This document shows positions 38,018 to 46,726 of a stretch of DNA of 64,000 nucleotides, piece after piece. The stretch spans positions 186,001-250,000 of the forward strand of contig JAFZIZ010000001.1 of NCBI GenBank assembly GCA_017554145.1, read 5' to 3'. Made by a program: the position numbers and the translations under genes. The notes beneath the pieces are model-generated. The model saw only the letters and a program-made list of their open reading frames with translations, was not told where the DNA came from and searched no databases. The stretch is from Prevotella sp. (lineage in GTDB: Bacteria > Bacteroidota > Bacteroidia > Bacteroidales > Bacteroidaceae). Within the stretch, counting starts at the first letter, position 1. The number at the start of each line of letters is the position of its first letter.

Positions 38018-39619
38018 ATGGATACAAAGTACATCTTCGTTACAGGCGGCGTGGTTTCGTCATTGGGCAAGGGAATCATCTCCGCCAGCATTGGTAAGTT
38101 GCTGCAGGCACGCGGCTACAAAGTCACTATTCAGAAGTTCGACCCGTATATCAACATCGACCCAGGGACGCTCAACCCCTATGAGCATGGTGAGTGCTAT
38201 GTGACGGTCGACGGTATGGAGACTGATCTGGATTTGGGACACTACGAGCGTTTTACAGGTATCCATACCACATGCAACAACTCCATCACTACAGGACGAA
38301 TCTACAAGACCGTCATCGATCGCGAACGTCATGGTGACTATCTGGGGAAGACCATTCAGGTGGTGCCGCATATTACGGACGAGATCAAGCGAAGGATGCT
38401 ACGTGCAGAAGTGAAAGAAGAGGATTTTGATTTCGTCATCACTGAGGTAGGTGGTACCATTGGCGACATTGAGAGTGCACCGTTTATGGAGGCTATCCGA
38501 CAGTTGCGTTGGCAACTGGGGCGCAATGCCGTATGCGTACATCTGACTTACGTGCCCTACCTGAAGGCTGCCGACGAGTTGAAGACAAAACCGACGCAGC
38601 ATAGCGTGAAAGAGTTGCAGTCGATGGGTATCCAGCCCGATATTTTAGTACTCCGTACTGAGCGCCACCTTGATGATGCTTTGCGCATGAAGGTGGCATC
38701 GTTCTGTAATGTTGATTTGGAATGTGTAGTACAGAGCGAGGATATGCCCAGCATCTATGAGGTGCCCGTAAGCATGCAGCACCAGGGTCTCGACGCTGCC
38801 ATTATGCGTAAGATAGGTATCCCTGTAGGAGAGACACCTGCCATGAAGTCGTGGCATGACTTTCTCGACAAGCAGCGTAATGCCAAGCGTGAGGTACATA
38901 TCGGACTGGTAGGTAAATATGCCTTACAGGACGCTTATAAGAGCATCCGTGAGAGTCTGAATCTGGCTGGTATCTATAACGACGTGAAGGCTCGTCTGCA
39001 CTTTGTGAATAGTGAAGAGATTACCAAAGCGAACGTTGCAGAAAAACTCAACGGTTTACAAGGCGTGGTCATCTGTCCGGGCTTTGGTCATCGTGGTATC
39101 GAAGGAAAGATTATTGCAGCAGAATATACTCGAACGCACGATATTCCCACCTTCGGCATCTGTCTCGGTATGCAAATGATGGTTATCGAGTTTGCAAGGA
39201 ATGTCCTTGGTTATAAGGATGCCAACAGTTGTGAGATGGACACCCAGACACCTCATAATGTGATTGATATCATGGAGGAACAGAAGAACATCACCCAGAT
39301 GGGCGGCACCATGCGTCTGGGCGCTTACGAGTGCGAACTGGTGAAGGGCAGTCGCGTTTACGAGGCCTATGGTGAGGAAACACTGATTCGCGAGCGTCAT
39401 CGTCATCGCTATGAGTTCAACAACCAGTACCTCAAGGAGTATGAGGAGAAAGGCATGAAGTGCGTAGGTATCAACCCTGCTGCCAACCTCGTTGAGATTG
39501 TCGAGATTCCTGAACATAAATGGTATATTGGAACACAGTTCCATCCAGAATATTCTTCTACCGTGCTTCATCCGCACCCACTGTTTATGTCGTTCATTAA
39601 GGAGTGCGTCATATCGTAA
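38018..39619 (+). CDS. pyrG: CTP synthase
   Basis: A 533-residue enzyme that makes CTP from UTP using glutamine or ammonia. The synthetase domain starts with YIFVTGGVVSSLGKGI and has FDPYINIDPGTLNP. The C-terminal class I glutamine amidotransferase has the Cys nucleophile in GICLGMQ and the His-Pro-Glu in FHPEYSS. The ATG at 38018 fits homology; an open frame reaching 37841 only overlaps the preceding gene. It lies 46 bp after the outer-membrane protein gene. Confidence 0.98.
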   Translation: MDTKYIFVTGGVVSSLGKGIISASIGKLLQARGYKVTIQKFDPYINIDPGTLNPYEHGECYVTVDGMETDLDLGHYERFTGIHTTCNNSITTGRIYKTVIDRERHGDYLGKTIQVVPHITDEIKRRMLRAEVKEEDFDFVITEVGGTIGDIESAPFMEAIRQLRWQLGRNAVCVHLTYVPYLKAADELKTKPTQHSVKELQSMGIQPDILVLRTERHLDDALRMKVASFCNVDLECVVQSEDMPSIYEVPVSMQHQGLDAAIMRKIGIPVGETPAMKSWHDFLDKQRNAKREVHIGLVGKYALQDAYKSIRESLNLAGIYNDVKARLHFVNSEEITKANVAEKLNGLQGVVICPGFGHRGIEGKIIAAEYTRTHDIPTFGICLGMQMMVIEFARNVLGYKDANSCEMDTQTPHNVIDIMEEQKNITQMGGTMRLGAYECELVKGSRVYEAYGEETLIRERHRHRYEFNNQYLKEYEEKGMKCVGINPAANLVEIVEIPEHKWYIGTQFHPEYSSTVLHPHPLFMSFIKECVIS

Positions 39620-39640
39620 TAACGTTATAACGTAATAACG
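39615..39640. repeat. 8-bp tandem repeat between pyrG and the PurF-like gene
   Basis: CGTAATAA, CGTTATAA, CGTAATAA and CG lie head to tail and start inside the pyrG stop codon. The middle part, CGTTATAACG, is a perfect palindrome. Confidence 0.75.
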
Positions 39641-39650
39641 AGAAGAATAT

Positions 39651-41390
39651 ATGGAACAACTAAAACATGAATGCGGTGTGGCGATGATTCGTCTGTTGAA
39701 ACCGCTTGATTACTACGAAAAGAAATACGGCTCGTGGGCTTACGGATTCAATAAACTCTATCTGATGATGGAGAAGCAGCACAACCGTGGACAGGAAGGG
39801 GCAGGTATCGCCTCTGTCTGTCTGGACCGTGAGCCTGGTACGGAGTATATGTTCCGTGAGAAGGCTGAGGGAAAGAATGCGATTACAGAGATATTCTCGA
39901 GAGTGACACAAGAGATGGCTGGTGAACTCTATATGGGTCATTTACGCTACTCGACAACAGGCAAGAGCGGACTGACATTTGTGCATCCCTTCTTGCGTCG
40001 TAACAACTGGAGAGCGAAGAACCTCTGTCTGTGTGGTAACTTCAATATGACAAACATTGATGAGGTCTTTCAGTTTCTCACTGCACAAGGACAGTCACCA
40101 CGTATCTATGGTGACTCGTACATCACACTCGAACTGATGGGCCATCGATTGGATCGTGAGGTAGAGCGACTTTACGAAGAGGCAAAAAACAAGGGTTTGG
40201 AAGGCACAGACATTACACACTATATCGATGACAATGTCTGCATCGCCAACGTACTGAAAAAGACGATGAAGCACTACGATGGCGGCTACGTGATGTGTGG
40301 ACTGACAGGCTCAGGCGAGATGTTCTCTGTACGCGACCCTTGGGGTATTCGTCCTGCATTCTATTATCGTGATGATGAGATTGTAGCCCTTGCCAGTGAG
40401 CGCCCTGTCTTGCAGACCACTTTCGATTTAGATAGCAAGGATATTCAAGAACTGCAGCCCGGACAAGCGCTTATCGTCCATAAGAATGGAGAGAGTCGGC
40501 TGGAACAGATTATGCCTGCACAGAAGTTGTCGGCATGTTCTTTCGAGCGTATCTACTTCAGTCGTGGCTCCGACTGTGATATCTATCAGGAGCGCAAGCG
40601 ACTGGGCGAACAACTGACGCAACCTATCCTGAAAGCCATCAACGGTGATGTCGACAATACCGTTTTCTCATATATTCCCAATACTGCCGAGGTTGCTTTC
40701 TACGGCATGACAGACGGTTTTCGTAAGTTACACGGAGAGGTACGAACAGAGAAGGTCGTGTGGAAAGATATCAAGATGCGCACCTTTATTGCCGATAATT
40801 CTGAGCGCAACGATCTTGCTGCCCATGTCTATGATATCAGTTACGGCTCATTACGTCCCCATGTGGATAACCTTGTCATCATCGACGACTCCATCGTTCG
40901 TGGTACCACGTTAAGGGAGAGCATCTTCAAGATTCTCGACCGTCTGCATCCCAAGAAGATTGTGATGGTGTCGAGTTCGCCACAGATCCGTTACCCCGAC
41001 TATTATGGTATCGATATGCCTCGCTTGGAGGAGTTCTGTGCTTTTCGCGCCACGATGGCACTTATCGAGGAACGTGGCATGTGGCAATTGGTAAACGATG
41101 TCTACATGGCCTGCAAACGTGACCCTCATACCGAGAATCATGTCCGTGCCCTTTATGAGCCGTTCACCGTCGAGGAAATCAATCATAAAATCGTAGAGAT
41201 GCTTCGCCCGAAGGATATGCAGACACCCGTGGAATTGGTATTCCAAAGAATTGAAGGACTACATCATGCTTGTCCTAATCATCCTGGCGACTGGTACTTT
41301 ACAGGCCATTATCCGACTCCTGGTGGTACACGCTTAGTGAATCAGGCGTTCGTGAACTATATAGACAACAAACAGAAAAAACAACAATAA
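39651..41390 (+). CDS. PurF-type amidophosphoribosyltransferase family protein
   Basis: A 579-residue class II glutamine amidotransferase joined to a phosphoribosyltransferase domain. The nucleophile is probably Cys8 in HECGVAMI, which implies removal of a short propeptide. The PRPP-binding loop VIIDDSIVRGTTL and the RYSTTGKSG and CGNFNMTN glutaminase motifs are intact. It is longer than typical PurF (about 500), as is common for the Bacteroidetes version. It most likely starts purine synthesis by making phosphoribosylamine. A second classical purF elsewhere in the genome cannot be excluded. Confidence 0.85.
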   Translation: MEQLKHECGVAMIRLLKPLDYYEKKYGSWAYGFNKLYLMMEKQHNRGQEGAGIASVCLDREPGTEYMFREKAEGKNAITEIFSRVTQEMAGELYMGHLRYSTTGKSGLTFVHPFLRRNNWRAKNLCLCGNFNMTNIDEVFQFLTAQGQSPRIYGDSYITLELMGHRLDREVERLYEEAKNKGLEGTDITHYIDDNVCIANVLKKTMKHYDGGYVMCGLTGSGEMFSVRDPWGIRPAFYYRDDEIVALASERPVLQTTFDLDSKDIQELQPGQALIVHKNGESRLEQIMPAQKLSACSFERIYFSRGSDCDIYQERKRLGEQLTQPILKAINGDVDNTVFSYIPNTAEVAFYGMTDGFRKLHGEVRTEKVVWKDIKMRTFIADNSERNDLAAHVYDISYGSLRPHVDNLVIIDDSIVRGTTLRESIFKILDRLHPKKIVMVSSSPQIRYPDYYGIDMPRLEEFCAFRATMALIEERGMWQLVNDVYMACKRDPHTENHVRALYEPFTVEEINHKIVEMLRPKDMQTPVELVFQRIEGLHHACPNHPGDWYFTGHYPTPGGTRLVNQAFVNYIDNKQKKQQ

Positions 41391-41402
41391 AAAAGAAAGA
41401 TT

Positions 41403-43133
41403 ATGTGTGGAATAGTAGCAATATTCAACGTGAAGGAACAGACGCAGGAACTTCGACAAAAAGCCCTGCGTATGAGTCAGAAAATCCGTCATCGTGGTCC
41501 TGACTGGAGTGGTATCTATTGCGGAGGATCTGCTATCCTTGCCCACGAACGACTGAGTATCGTCGACCCCGAATCGGGTGGACAGCCTCTGTTCGCTCCT
41601 GACAGAAAACAGGTCCTTGCCGTCAATGGTGAGATATACAACCACCAGAAGATTCGTGAACAGTATAAAGGGAAATACGACTTCCAGACGGGTTCCGACT
41701 GTGAGGTCATCCTGGCACTCTATCGCGACAAAGGTATTCATTTTCTGGAAGACATCAGTGGTATCTTTGCCTTTGCCCTTTACGACGAGGAAAAGGATGA
41801 GTTCCTGATTGCTCGTGACCCTATTGGCGTGATACCTTTGTATATCGGCTATGATAATGATGGGAAGGTATATATCGCCTCTGAGTTGAAAGCCTTGGAG
41901 GGACAGTGTGACCGTTATGAGCCTTTCCTCCCAGGACATTACGTCCATGGAAAAATGGAAGAATTAAAAAATGGAAAAATTGAAGATAAAGCAAAAGACT
42001 TCAATTCTTCAACTCTTAAACCTTTCAATTTTGTAAGATATTACAAGCGTGACTGGTTCGAGTATGATGCCGTAAAGGATAATCCTGCCAGTGTTTCTGA
42101 CATTCATGATGCACTAAAGGATGCCGTGCGTCGCCAACTGATGTCTGACGTCCCCTACGGTGTATTGCTCTCTGGCGGTCTCGACTCCTCTGTCATCTCT
42201 GCCATCGCCGAGAAATATAGTGAGATGCGTATCGAGGACAATTCTCAGAGCCGTGCCTACTGGCCCCGCCTGCATAGCTTTGCCGTCGGACTGAAAGGTG
42301 CACCTGATTTGGCGAAAGCCAAGATGGTGGCCGATCATATCGGTACCGTACACCATGAGATCAACTATACCATTCAGGAAGGACTCGATGCCATCCGTGA
42401 TGTCATCTACTTCATTGAGACCTACGATGTGACTACAGTCCGTGCCTCTACCCCGATGTATCTGTTGGCACGTGTCATCAAGTCGATGGGTATCAAGATG
42501 GTACTCTCAGGCGAGGGCGCTGATGAGATCTTCGGAGGTTATCTGTATTTCCACAAGGCTCCTGATGCAAAGGCATTCCATGAGGAGACCGTTCGCAAAC
42601 TCTCGAAACTCTATCTCTACGACTGTCTGCGTGCCAACAAGAGTCTCAGTGCCTGGGGCGTAGAGGGACGAGTACCCTTCTTGGATAAGGAGTTCCTCGA
42701 TGTCGCCATGCGTACCAATCCTGAGGCGAAGATGTGTCCTGGAACGACGATGGAGAAGCGTATCGTCCGTGAGGCATTTGCCGATATGCTGCCTGCCGAA
42801 GTAGCATGGCGTCAGAAAGAACAGTTCAGCGACGGTGTAGGCTATTCATGGATTGACACCTTGAAGCAGATTACTGCCGAGGCTGTCACTGATGAGCAGA
42901 TGGCACATGCCGCAGAGCGTTTCCCCATCAATCCGCCGAAGAACAAGGAAGAGTATTATTATCGTAGCATCTTTGCCGAGCATTTCCCCTCCGACAGTGC
43001 CGCCCGCAGTGTTCCCAGTGAGGCCAGTGTCGCTTGTAGTACAGCCATCGCTCTGGAATGGGATGCCGCCTTCAAAGGCATGAACGACCCCTCAGGCCGT
43101 GCCGTCAAGGGTGTTCACGAACAAGCGTATTAA
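41403..43133 (+). CDS. asnB: asparagine synthase B, glutamine-hydrolysing
   Basis: A 576-residue enzyme that amidates aspartate with nitrogen from glutamine. The nucleophile is Cys2 (MCGIVAIF). The synthetase domain has the ATP pyrophosphatase loop LLSGGLDSS and the downstream LSGEGADEIFGGYLYFHKAP. Between FLPGHYV and YYKRDWFEYDAVKDN this protein has about 31 residues where the E. coli protein has about 11. The extra piece is Lys/Asn/Glu-rich and its DNA forms inverted repeats (see the repeat at 41948-42035). It follows the PurF-like gene by 12 bp and ends the plus-strand nitrogen block. Confidence 0.97.
   Translation: MCGIVAIFNVKEQTQELRQKALRMSQKIRHRGPDWSGIYCGGSAILAHERLSIVDPESGGQPLFAPDRKQVLAVNGEIYNHQKIREQYKGKYDFQTGSDCEVILALYRDKGIHFLEDISGIFAFALYDEEKDEFLIARDPIGVIPLYIGYDNDGKVYIASELKALEGQCDRYEPFLPGHYVHGKMEELKNGKIEDKAKDFNSSTLKPFNFVRYYKRDWFEYDAVKDNPASVSDIHDALKDAVRRQLMSDVPYGVLLSGGLDSSVISAIAEKYSEMRIEDNSQSRAYWPRLHSFAVGLKGAPDLAKAKMVADHIGTVHHEINYTIQEGLDAIRDVIYFIETYDVTTVRASTPMYLLARVIKSMGIKMVLSGEGADEIFGGYLYFHKAPDAKAFHEETVRKLSKLYLYDCLRANKSLSAWGVEGRVPFLDKEFLDVAMRTNPEAKMCPGTTMEKRIVREAFADMLPAEVAWRQKEQFSDGVGYSWIDTLKQITAEAVTDEQMAHAAERFPINPPKNKEEYYYRSIFAEHFPSDSAARSVPSEASVACSTAIALEWDAAFKGMNDPSGRAVKGVHEQAY
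41948..42035. repeat. AT-rich hairpin-forming insert within asnB
   Basis: This segment is much more AT-rich than the rest of asnB. AATTGAAG (41978-41985) pairs with CTTCAATT (41999-42006). GAAGAATT (41958-41965) pairs with AATTCTTC (42003-42010), and AAAATTG (41976-41982) with CAATTTT (42026-42032). The right half (TTCAATTCTTCAACTCTTAA) resembles the intergenic heptamer repeat at 43637-43685. It stays in frame and codes for the extra residues of the linker. Confidence 0.7.
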
Positions 43134-43144
43134 TAGATTTACAG

Positions 43145-43175
43145 AAAAGCCCCTACGCCATTCGACGCAGGGACT
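43145..43175 (-). terminator. terminator of the P5-like gene
   Basis: On the minus strand AGTCCCT pairs with AGGGGCT and CG with CG across a mismatch, followed by TTTTC. It lies between the convergent ends of asnB and the P5-like gene. Confidence 0.65.
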
Positions 43176-43193
43176 TCTTACATCTGACTTCGT

Positions 43194-43631
43194 CTATGGA
43201 TTCAGCAACTTCCAACCGATATCGATATGTGTTGCCAATATCTCTTTGGTCTTGGTGTCTAAGCCACATTCCACAGTCGCCATAGCGAGAACAAGGTCAC
43301 ACCATACCAGTTTGGTTTCTTCCTTCATGGGTGGAAGTGGTGTTGTTGGCTCAATGCCCGTCATCCTACAGACGTTTCGTATATAAGCCTGCACATTATT
43401 CTCTGTCTCAGGCGCCCAACGGCGAATGATGCGACTGATGGTATTACAATGATACTTCTCGTAGTACGTGCGTAGCAGTTTCAGTGCTGCACGACATCCG
43501 TAACTCATTGTTTCAAACTGGGCGAAGTTCCTGTCCGTACTGGGTTTGATTTCACCCTGCCAGTTGATATTCGAATTTTTGACGATATTCAGCGGATTCT
43601 TATTCCGCATACCTCTTGCTGTTTTACTCAT
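43194..43631 (-). CDS. P5-like protein of Bacteroidales mobile regions
   Basis: A 145-residue cytoplasmic-looking protein. Its N-terminus RGMRNKNPLNI and the segment FETMSYGCRAALKLLRTYY match a family usually labelled structural protein P5, found in Bacteroides and Prevotella near prophage-like or mobile genes; some members resemble lysozyme-type phage proteins. No signal peptide or clear catalytic set is visible, so the enzymatic role is open. It follows the primase gene on the same strand after a heptamer repeat tract. Confidence 0.65.
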   Translation of the reverse strand: MSKTARGMRNKNPLNIVKNSNINWQGEIKPSTDRNFAQFETMSYGCRAALKLLRTYYEKYHCNTISRIIRRWAPETENNVQAYIRNVCRMTGIEPTTPLPPMKEETKLVWCDLVLAMATVECGLDTKTKEILATHIDIGWKLLNP

Positions 43632-43636
43632 AATCT

Positions 43637-43685
43637 TTAACTCTTAACTCTTAACTCTTAATTCTTAATTCTTATCTCTTAACTT
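43637..43685. repeat. 7-bp tandem repeat between primase and P5-like genes
   Basis: Seven copies of a heptamer run head to tail: TTAACTC three times, TTAATTC twice, then TTATCTC and TTAACTT. The tract ends in the stop codon of the primase gene. Contiguous copies without spacers rule out CRISPR. Confidence 0.85.
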
Positions 43686-45861
43686 AATTAAGTTTCTTGC
43701 TCTTCTGAAAACTGCCATCTGCCATCTGTACCACATAATGACGTTTTTTCCAAGTACTAATCATGTTTCCCGTCTTTTCTGTTAACATTCCCTGCTGCTG
43801 TCGTACGCGTTTGGCGTCATCAATAGTGAAGATGTCAGGCAACAGTTCCAATAGATTACGGGGTCCACGAGTACCGATGCGCGAACCGTCGCCATTGTTG
43901 GCTCTCTCAATGTCCTCCCCAAAGAAAGCCATCTTACACCATAGATCGTAGTTCAGCGACCAGCGGATAAAGTCCTCCGTGCTCTTCTCCCATTTCTGAC
44001 CGTTGGCAACATAGAGCACACAGGCTTTCAGCCACGCTATCACACAGGCACGATGCGAGAGATTCCAGTAGACTTCGCTCTGACTCAACCTGGCAAACTC
44101 CGCACACTCCTGCTGAAGCTTCTGAGCGAGTTTATACGCCTGCGGACAGTCTATCAACCCACGAGCCGCCACGAGGTTGTCGATAAACGGTTTCAGCGCC
44201 TCGTCGAATGCAGCATCATAGACTCCGTAGATAGGTTGCTCACTGCCAATCTCCTGCTCGGGAATCGTACAGAAATTGATACGTGAGATAGGTCCGTCAG
44301 TTAATACTCGATTAAAGAACCTACGACCTTTCAGCAACGTCGTACAGGCGTTCCAGTTAAAGCGACACATAGGTCTCGCTGTTACTGACTGCGTGCCTAT
44401 TCTCGTCTGACCATAGGTGGCATCAGAATCGAATGCCAGGCACATCAGTTGGAAGTGCTGCTTTCCCGTCTGCCCCTTCAGCTGCTCAAAGAGGTCGAGC
44501 TCGTTCAGCTTCACATAGACGAAATGTCCTTCTGCCTCATCCATACGAGTTACCAGTGCAGGCTTCGTCATATCAGGGTCGATTATCTGGATAATCAGCC
44601 CCTCTGGACGTACCATCTTATCCTTGTTGGCACCCTTCTTCTGACAGTCCTTCTTCCATTCCGCTTCACGACGTTCATTCTCCTTATCGCGACGCTCAAT
44701 GTCCGCCATGATATGGTCTATCGGCTTGTCGATACAACCCTTACCGGCTCCCGTTCCGGCCATCAGGCAGTTCATCAGCGTTGCCTCATGCTCCACGTTG
44801 TCCGTATAGCAGAAGCGCACTCCACACAGGTGGGTTGCCAATGGCGGGAATACAGCATGCGCCACAGCCGCCTTATAGACTGCAGGAGTCTTCGATGTCA
44901 ACAACTGAATCAGCTTCGGCAGCTTCTCAGGCATCGTGGGAGGTAACTCTATTTCGGCTGTTGGCTCTTGGCTATTAGCCATTGGCTCTGCGAGTTTTTC
45001 CACGATAGCCTCAATCTGTTTGGAAAAGCCTTTGGGTGTCTCTTTACAGGCAGAGTCCACGATGCTCGTCAATTCCTGTTCAGACAGCCCCAATCGTGGC
45101 ATCACTGCCAATAGTGTCTCTCGCTTATTGTCGCAGATAGAACGCAGATTCACAGCCAGTTTATGCAGCTTCACGTTCCTCTCACCCTCTTGGGGCTCAC
45201 CGCCATTCCGATTCCAATATTCTTTGATAATCTCAGAATAAGGTACGTCACGGAATTTCTTTTCCACGGAATCAGAGCAGACAGAAGTTTCCACCTCTTC
45301 CTCCACTCTTTGGCTCTCCCCCTTGGGGGAGCAGGGGGAGGGGTCGAATATCTCATCTGAGAGATAAATCAAGTCTTCCTCGCTGGCCGTAGTGGTGAAG
45401 AACACACGGGTGATATCCTTCGCCCCTTCGTCGTATTGCACACCGAGCAGTTCACTTGCCCACTTTAGGTTTTCCTCCTGCGAGAGCTCGGGCTTACGCT
45501 TGAATACCAAGTGATAACCAGCTCCCCGTGCACTCAATTCCAGCATCAGCAGACCCAGCTCGTCCTTCTTCGCCAAGATACGCTCCTTCACCGTTTGCAT
45601 CTCCTCCGTTGGGATATGGTCGACATCCATTCCGATGGTACTGCTCGTATGGGTGGAGCCTTTCAGCGAGCCGTCCTCGTTCGGCAGACACGAATAGTTC
45701 ATCTGCAAGAGTTTGTACTTCTTACTCTCGTCGCCCTCACGGATGGCCTTCACTGTAGCCTGTTGTTTCTGACTTCCACGCAGATCGATATACTCTTCTC
45801 TGGTAAGGATGGGGCGCATCATTTTCGCCCCCTCCTTATAATAGATGATATGTACACTCAT
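43684..45861 (-). CDS. BT4734-like (AEP) primase with DUF3987 ATPase domain
   Basis: A 725-residue protein starting at the ATG at 45861 (ATGA overlap with the upstream gene; a GTG lies two codons earlier). Residues about 15-170 form the BT4734-like/VirE-N domain, a family placed in the archaeo-eukaryotic primase superfamily. GMDVDH, GAGYHLVF and DITRVFF fit its three motifs. A small helical domain (about 205-275) resembles a primase C-terminal domain. The DUF3987 part (about 310-725) has a P-loop-like MAGTGAGKG. A Pro/Gly/Ser linker at about 174-185 is encoded by a G/C-rich inverted repeat. Such proteins occur in integrative elements and prophage-like islands, probably in replication. Confidence 0.82.
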   Translation of the reverse strand: MSVHIIYYKEGAKMMRPILTREEYIDLRGSQKQQATVKAIREGDESKKYKLLQMNYSCLPNEDGSLKGSTHTSSTIGMDVDHIPTEEMQTVKERILAKKDELGLLMLELSARGAGYHLVFKRKPELSQEENLKWASELLGVQYDEGAKDITRVFFTTTASEEDLIYLSDEIFDPSPCSPKGESQRVEEEVETSVCSDSVEKKFRDVPYSEIIKEYWNRNGGEPQEGERNVKLHKLAVNLRSICDNKRETLLAVMPRLGLSEQELTSIVDSACKETPKGFSKQIEAIVEKLAEPMANSQEPTAEIELPPTMPEKLPKLIQLLTSKTPAVYKAAVAHAVFPPLATHLCGVRFCYTDNVEHEATLMNCLMAGTGAGKGCIDKPIDHIMADIERRDKENERREAEWKKDCQKKGANKDKMVRPEGLIIQIIDPDMTKPALVTRMDEAEGHFVYVKLNELDLFEQLKGQTGKQHFQLMCLAFDSDATYGQTRIGTQSVTARPMCRFNWNACTTLLKGRRFFNRVLTDGPISRINFCTIPEQEIGSEQPIYGVYDAAFDEALKPFIDNLVAARGLIDCPQAYKLAQKLQQECAEFARLSQSEVYWNLSHRACVIAWLKACVLYVANGQKWEKSTEDFIRWSLNYDLWCKMAFFGEDIERANNGDGSRIGTRGPRNLLELLPDIFTIDDAKRVRQQQGMLTEKTGNMISTWKKRHYVVQMADGSFQKSKKLN
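45316..45331. repeat. G/C-rich inverted repeat inside the primase linker
   Basis: CTCCCCC-TT-GGGGGAG, followed by another G-rich run, lies in frame in the primase gene and codes for part of PSPCSPKGES between domains. It looks like an intergenic REP-type unit inside a coding region. Confidence 0.6.
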
Positions 45862-46190
45862 AGACACCCTCCTTCCATCTCGTCACCACGCTCATGCAGA
45901 AACTCTGCCATCTCGCGACATTCAGCAAGCATGGTAACAGCATCCTTGCACATACCCATATCCTTGGGAACACTGATCCACATCTTACGGCGCATCCTGC
46001 TCTCCTTCAGCCATCCGTTGGCACTACGATACAGCATCACGTCTTGGACTTTATGGTTTCTTGACAGACGTTTATACGCCCTGAATGTTATCTCACCCGT
46101 CCACTGGTCACGATGCAGTGAACCTTCCACACACTTGCCCGATATAAGGGCCTCTAATGTCTCTTCGTTAATTTGAATATTCTTTCGCAT
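45858..46190 (-). CDS. hypothetical protein upstream of the primase
   Basis: A 110-residue basic protein of no family I recognise. The ATG at 46190 (MRKNIQINEETLEALISGK) is preferred; an in-frame extension to 46259 has no better support. No membrane segment or signal peptide is seen. Its first 20 residues look like a short helix followed by basic strands, which would suit a small nucleic-acid-binding partner. The stop overlaps the primase start by 4 bp, so the two are probably made together. Function is not assigned. Confidence 0.65.
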   Translation of the reverse strand: MRKNIQINEETLEALISGKCVEGSLHRDQWTGEITFRAYKRLSRNHKVQDVMLYRSANGWLKESRMRRKMWISVPKDMGMCKDAVTMLAECREMAEFLHERGDEMEGGCL

Positions 46191-46296
46191 TGTTTTGAGT
46201 TGATTTTGCGAGAAGAAGGTTGGAATCTTTGGCCATTTACTCGAGAACATCCTCCTCACTTCAACTCAGATTAATTATTTCTATAACCGCTAACCA

Positions 46297-46653
46297 TTAA
46301 CCGATATGATAGATCGATCCAAACTCCCTTTCGAACATCACTCTGATTTGTTCCACGCTTTTGGAAACAATTCTCAAACCGTTCTGTCTCGCTACCTGTT
46401 CTTCTTGTCGGATAGTCAGGAGGAAACTCAGATACTCTTTGCGCTTTACCTTACCACCCGAAAGACCAGCTGCTTTCAGTTGCTTGTTCATCTTCCAGAG
46501 ACCGCAAACCTTACAGGACTCTACTTTACAGTCTTTGTAAGAGCAATGTCTCTCCCCGGCTGCAGTATAACTTTTGAAAGCGCACGAAGCACAACATCGT
46601 TTGATGGGAACCCCAAATGCGTTTCTTGCATAAAGCTTAATTCTTTTTGCCAT
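46297..46653 (-). CDS. small cysteine-rich, probably zinc-binding protein
   Basis: A 118-residue basic protein starting at the ATG at 46653 (a GTG lies one codon earlier). Cysteines cluster in the first half: RCCASCAFK, then HCSYKDCKVESCKVCGLW, at least eight in about 35 residues, which suggests one or two zinc sites. The C-terminal half is helical and charged. It has its own -7 box at 46711-46718. It lies 107 bp upstream of the 110-residue orphan that precedes the primase, so it may belong to the same element. Function is unknown. Confidence 0.6.
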   Translation of the reverse strand: MAKRIKLYARNAFGVPIKRCCASCAFKSYTAAGERHCSYKDCKVESCKVCGLWKMNKQLKAAGLSGGKVKRKEYLSFLLTIRQEEQVARQNGLRIVSKSVEQIRVMFEREFGSIYHIG

Positions 46654-46710
46654 CACTTTTGTTTTTTTAAATTAATAAATAAGTTTTACGTTGCATCTTG
46701 AATGCGGATG

Positions 46711-46718
46711 CAAAATTA
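46711..46718 (-). promoter_or_regulatory. Bacteroidetes -7 box for the Cys-rich gene
   Basis: The minus strand reads TAATTTTG, 57 bp before the start codon at 46653. Confidence 0.55.
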
Positions 46719-46726
46719 CAACTGGC

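Noticed and set aside
43637..43685. possible CRISPR array
   Set aside because: The 7-bp units are contiguous without spacers, and no cas genes are nearby.
43684..45861. agrobacterial-type VirE effector
   Set aside because: The VirE label belongs to the domain name only; motifs and domain order fit a primase-ATPase, and no type IV secretion genes are present.
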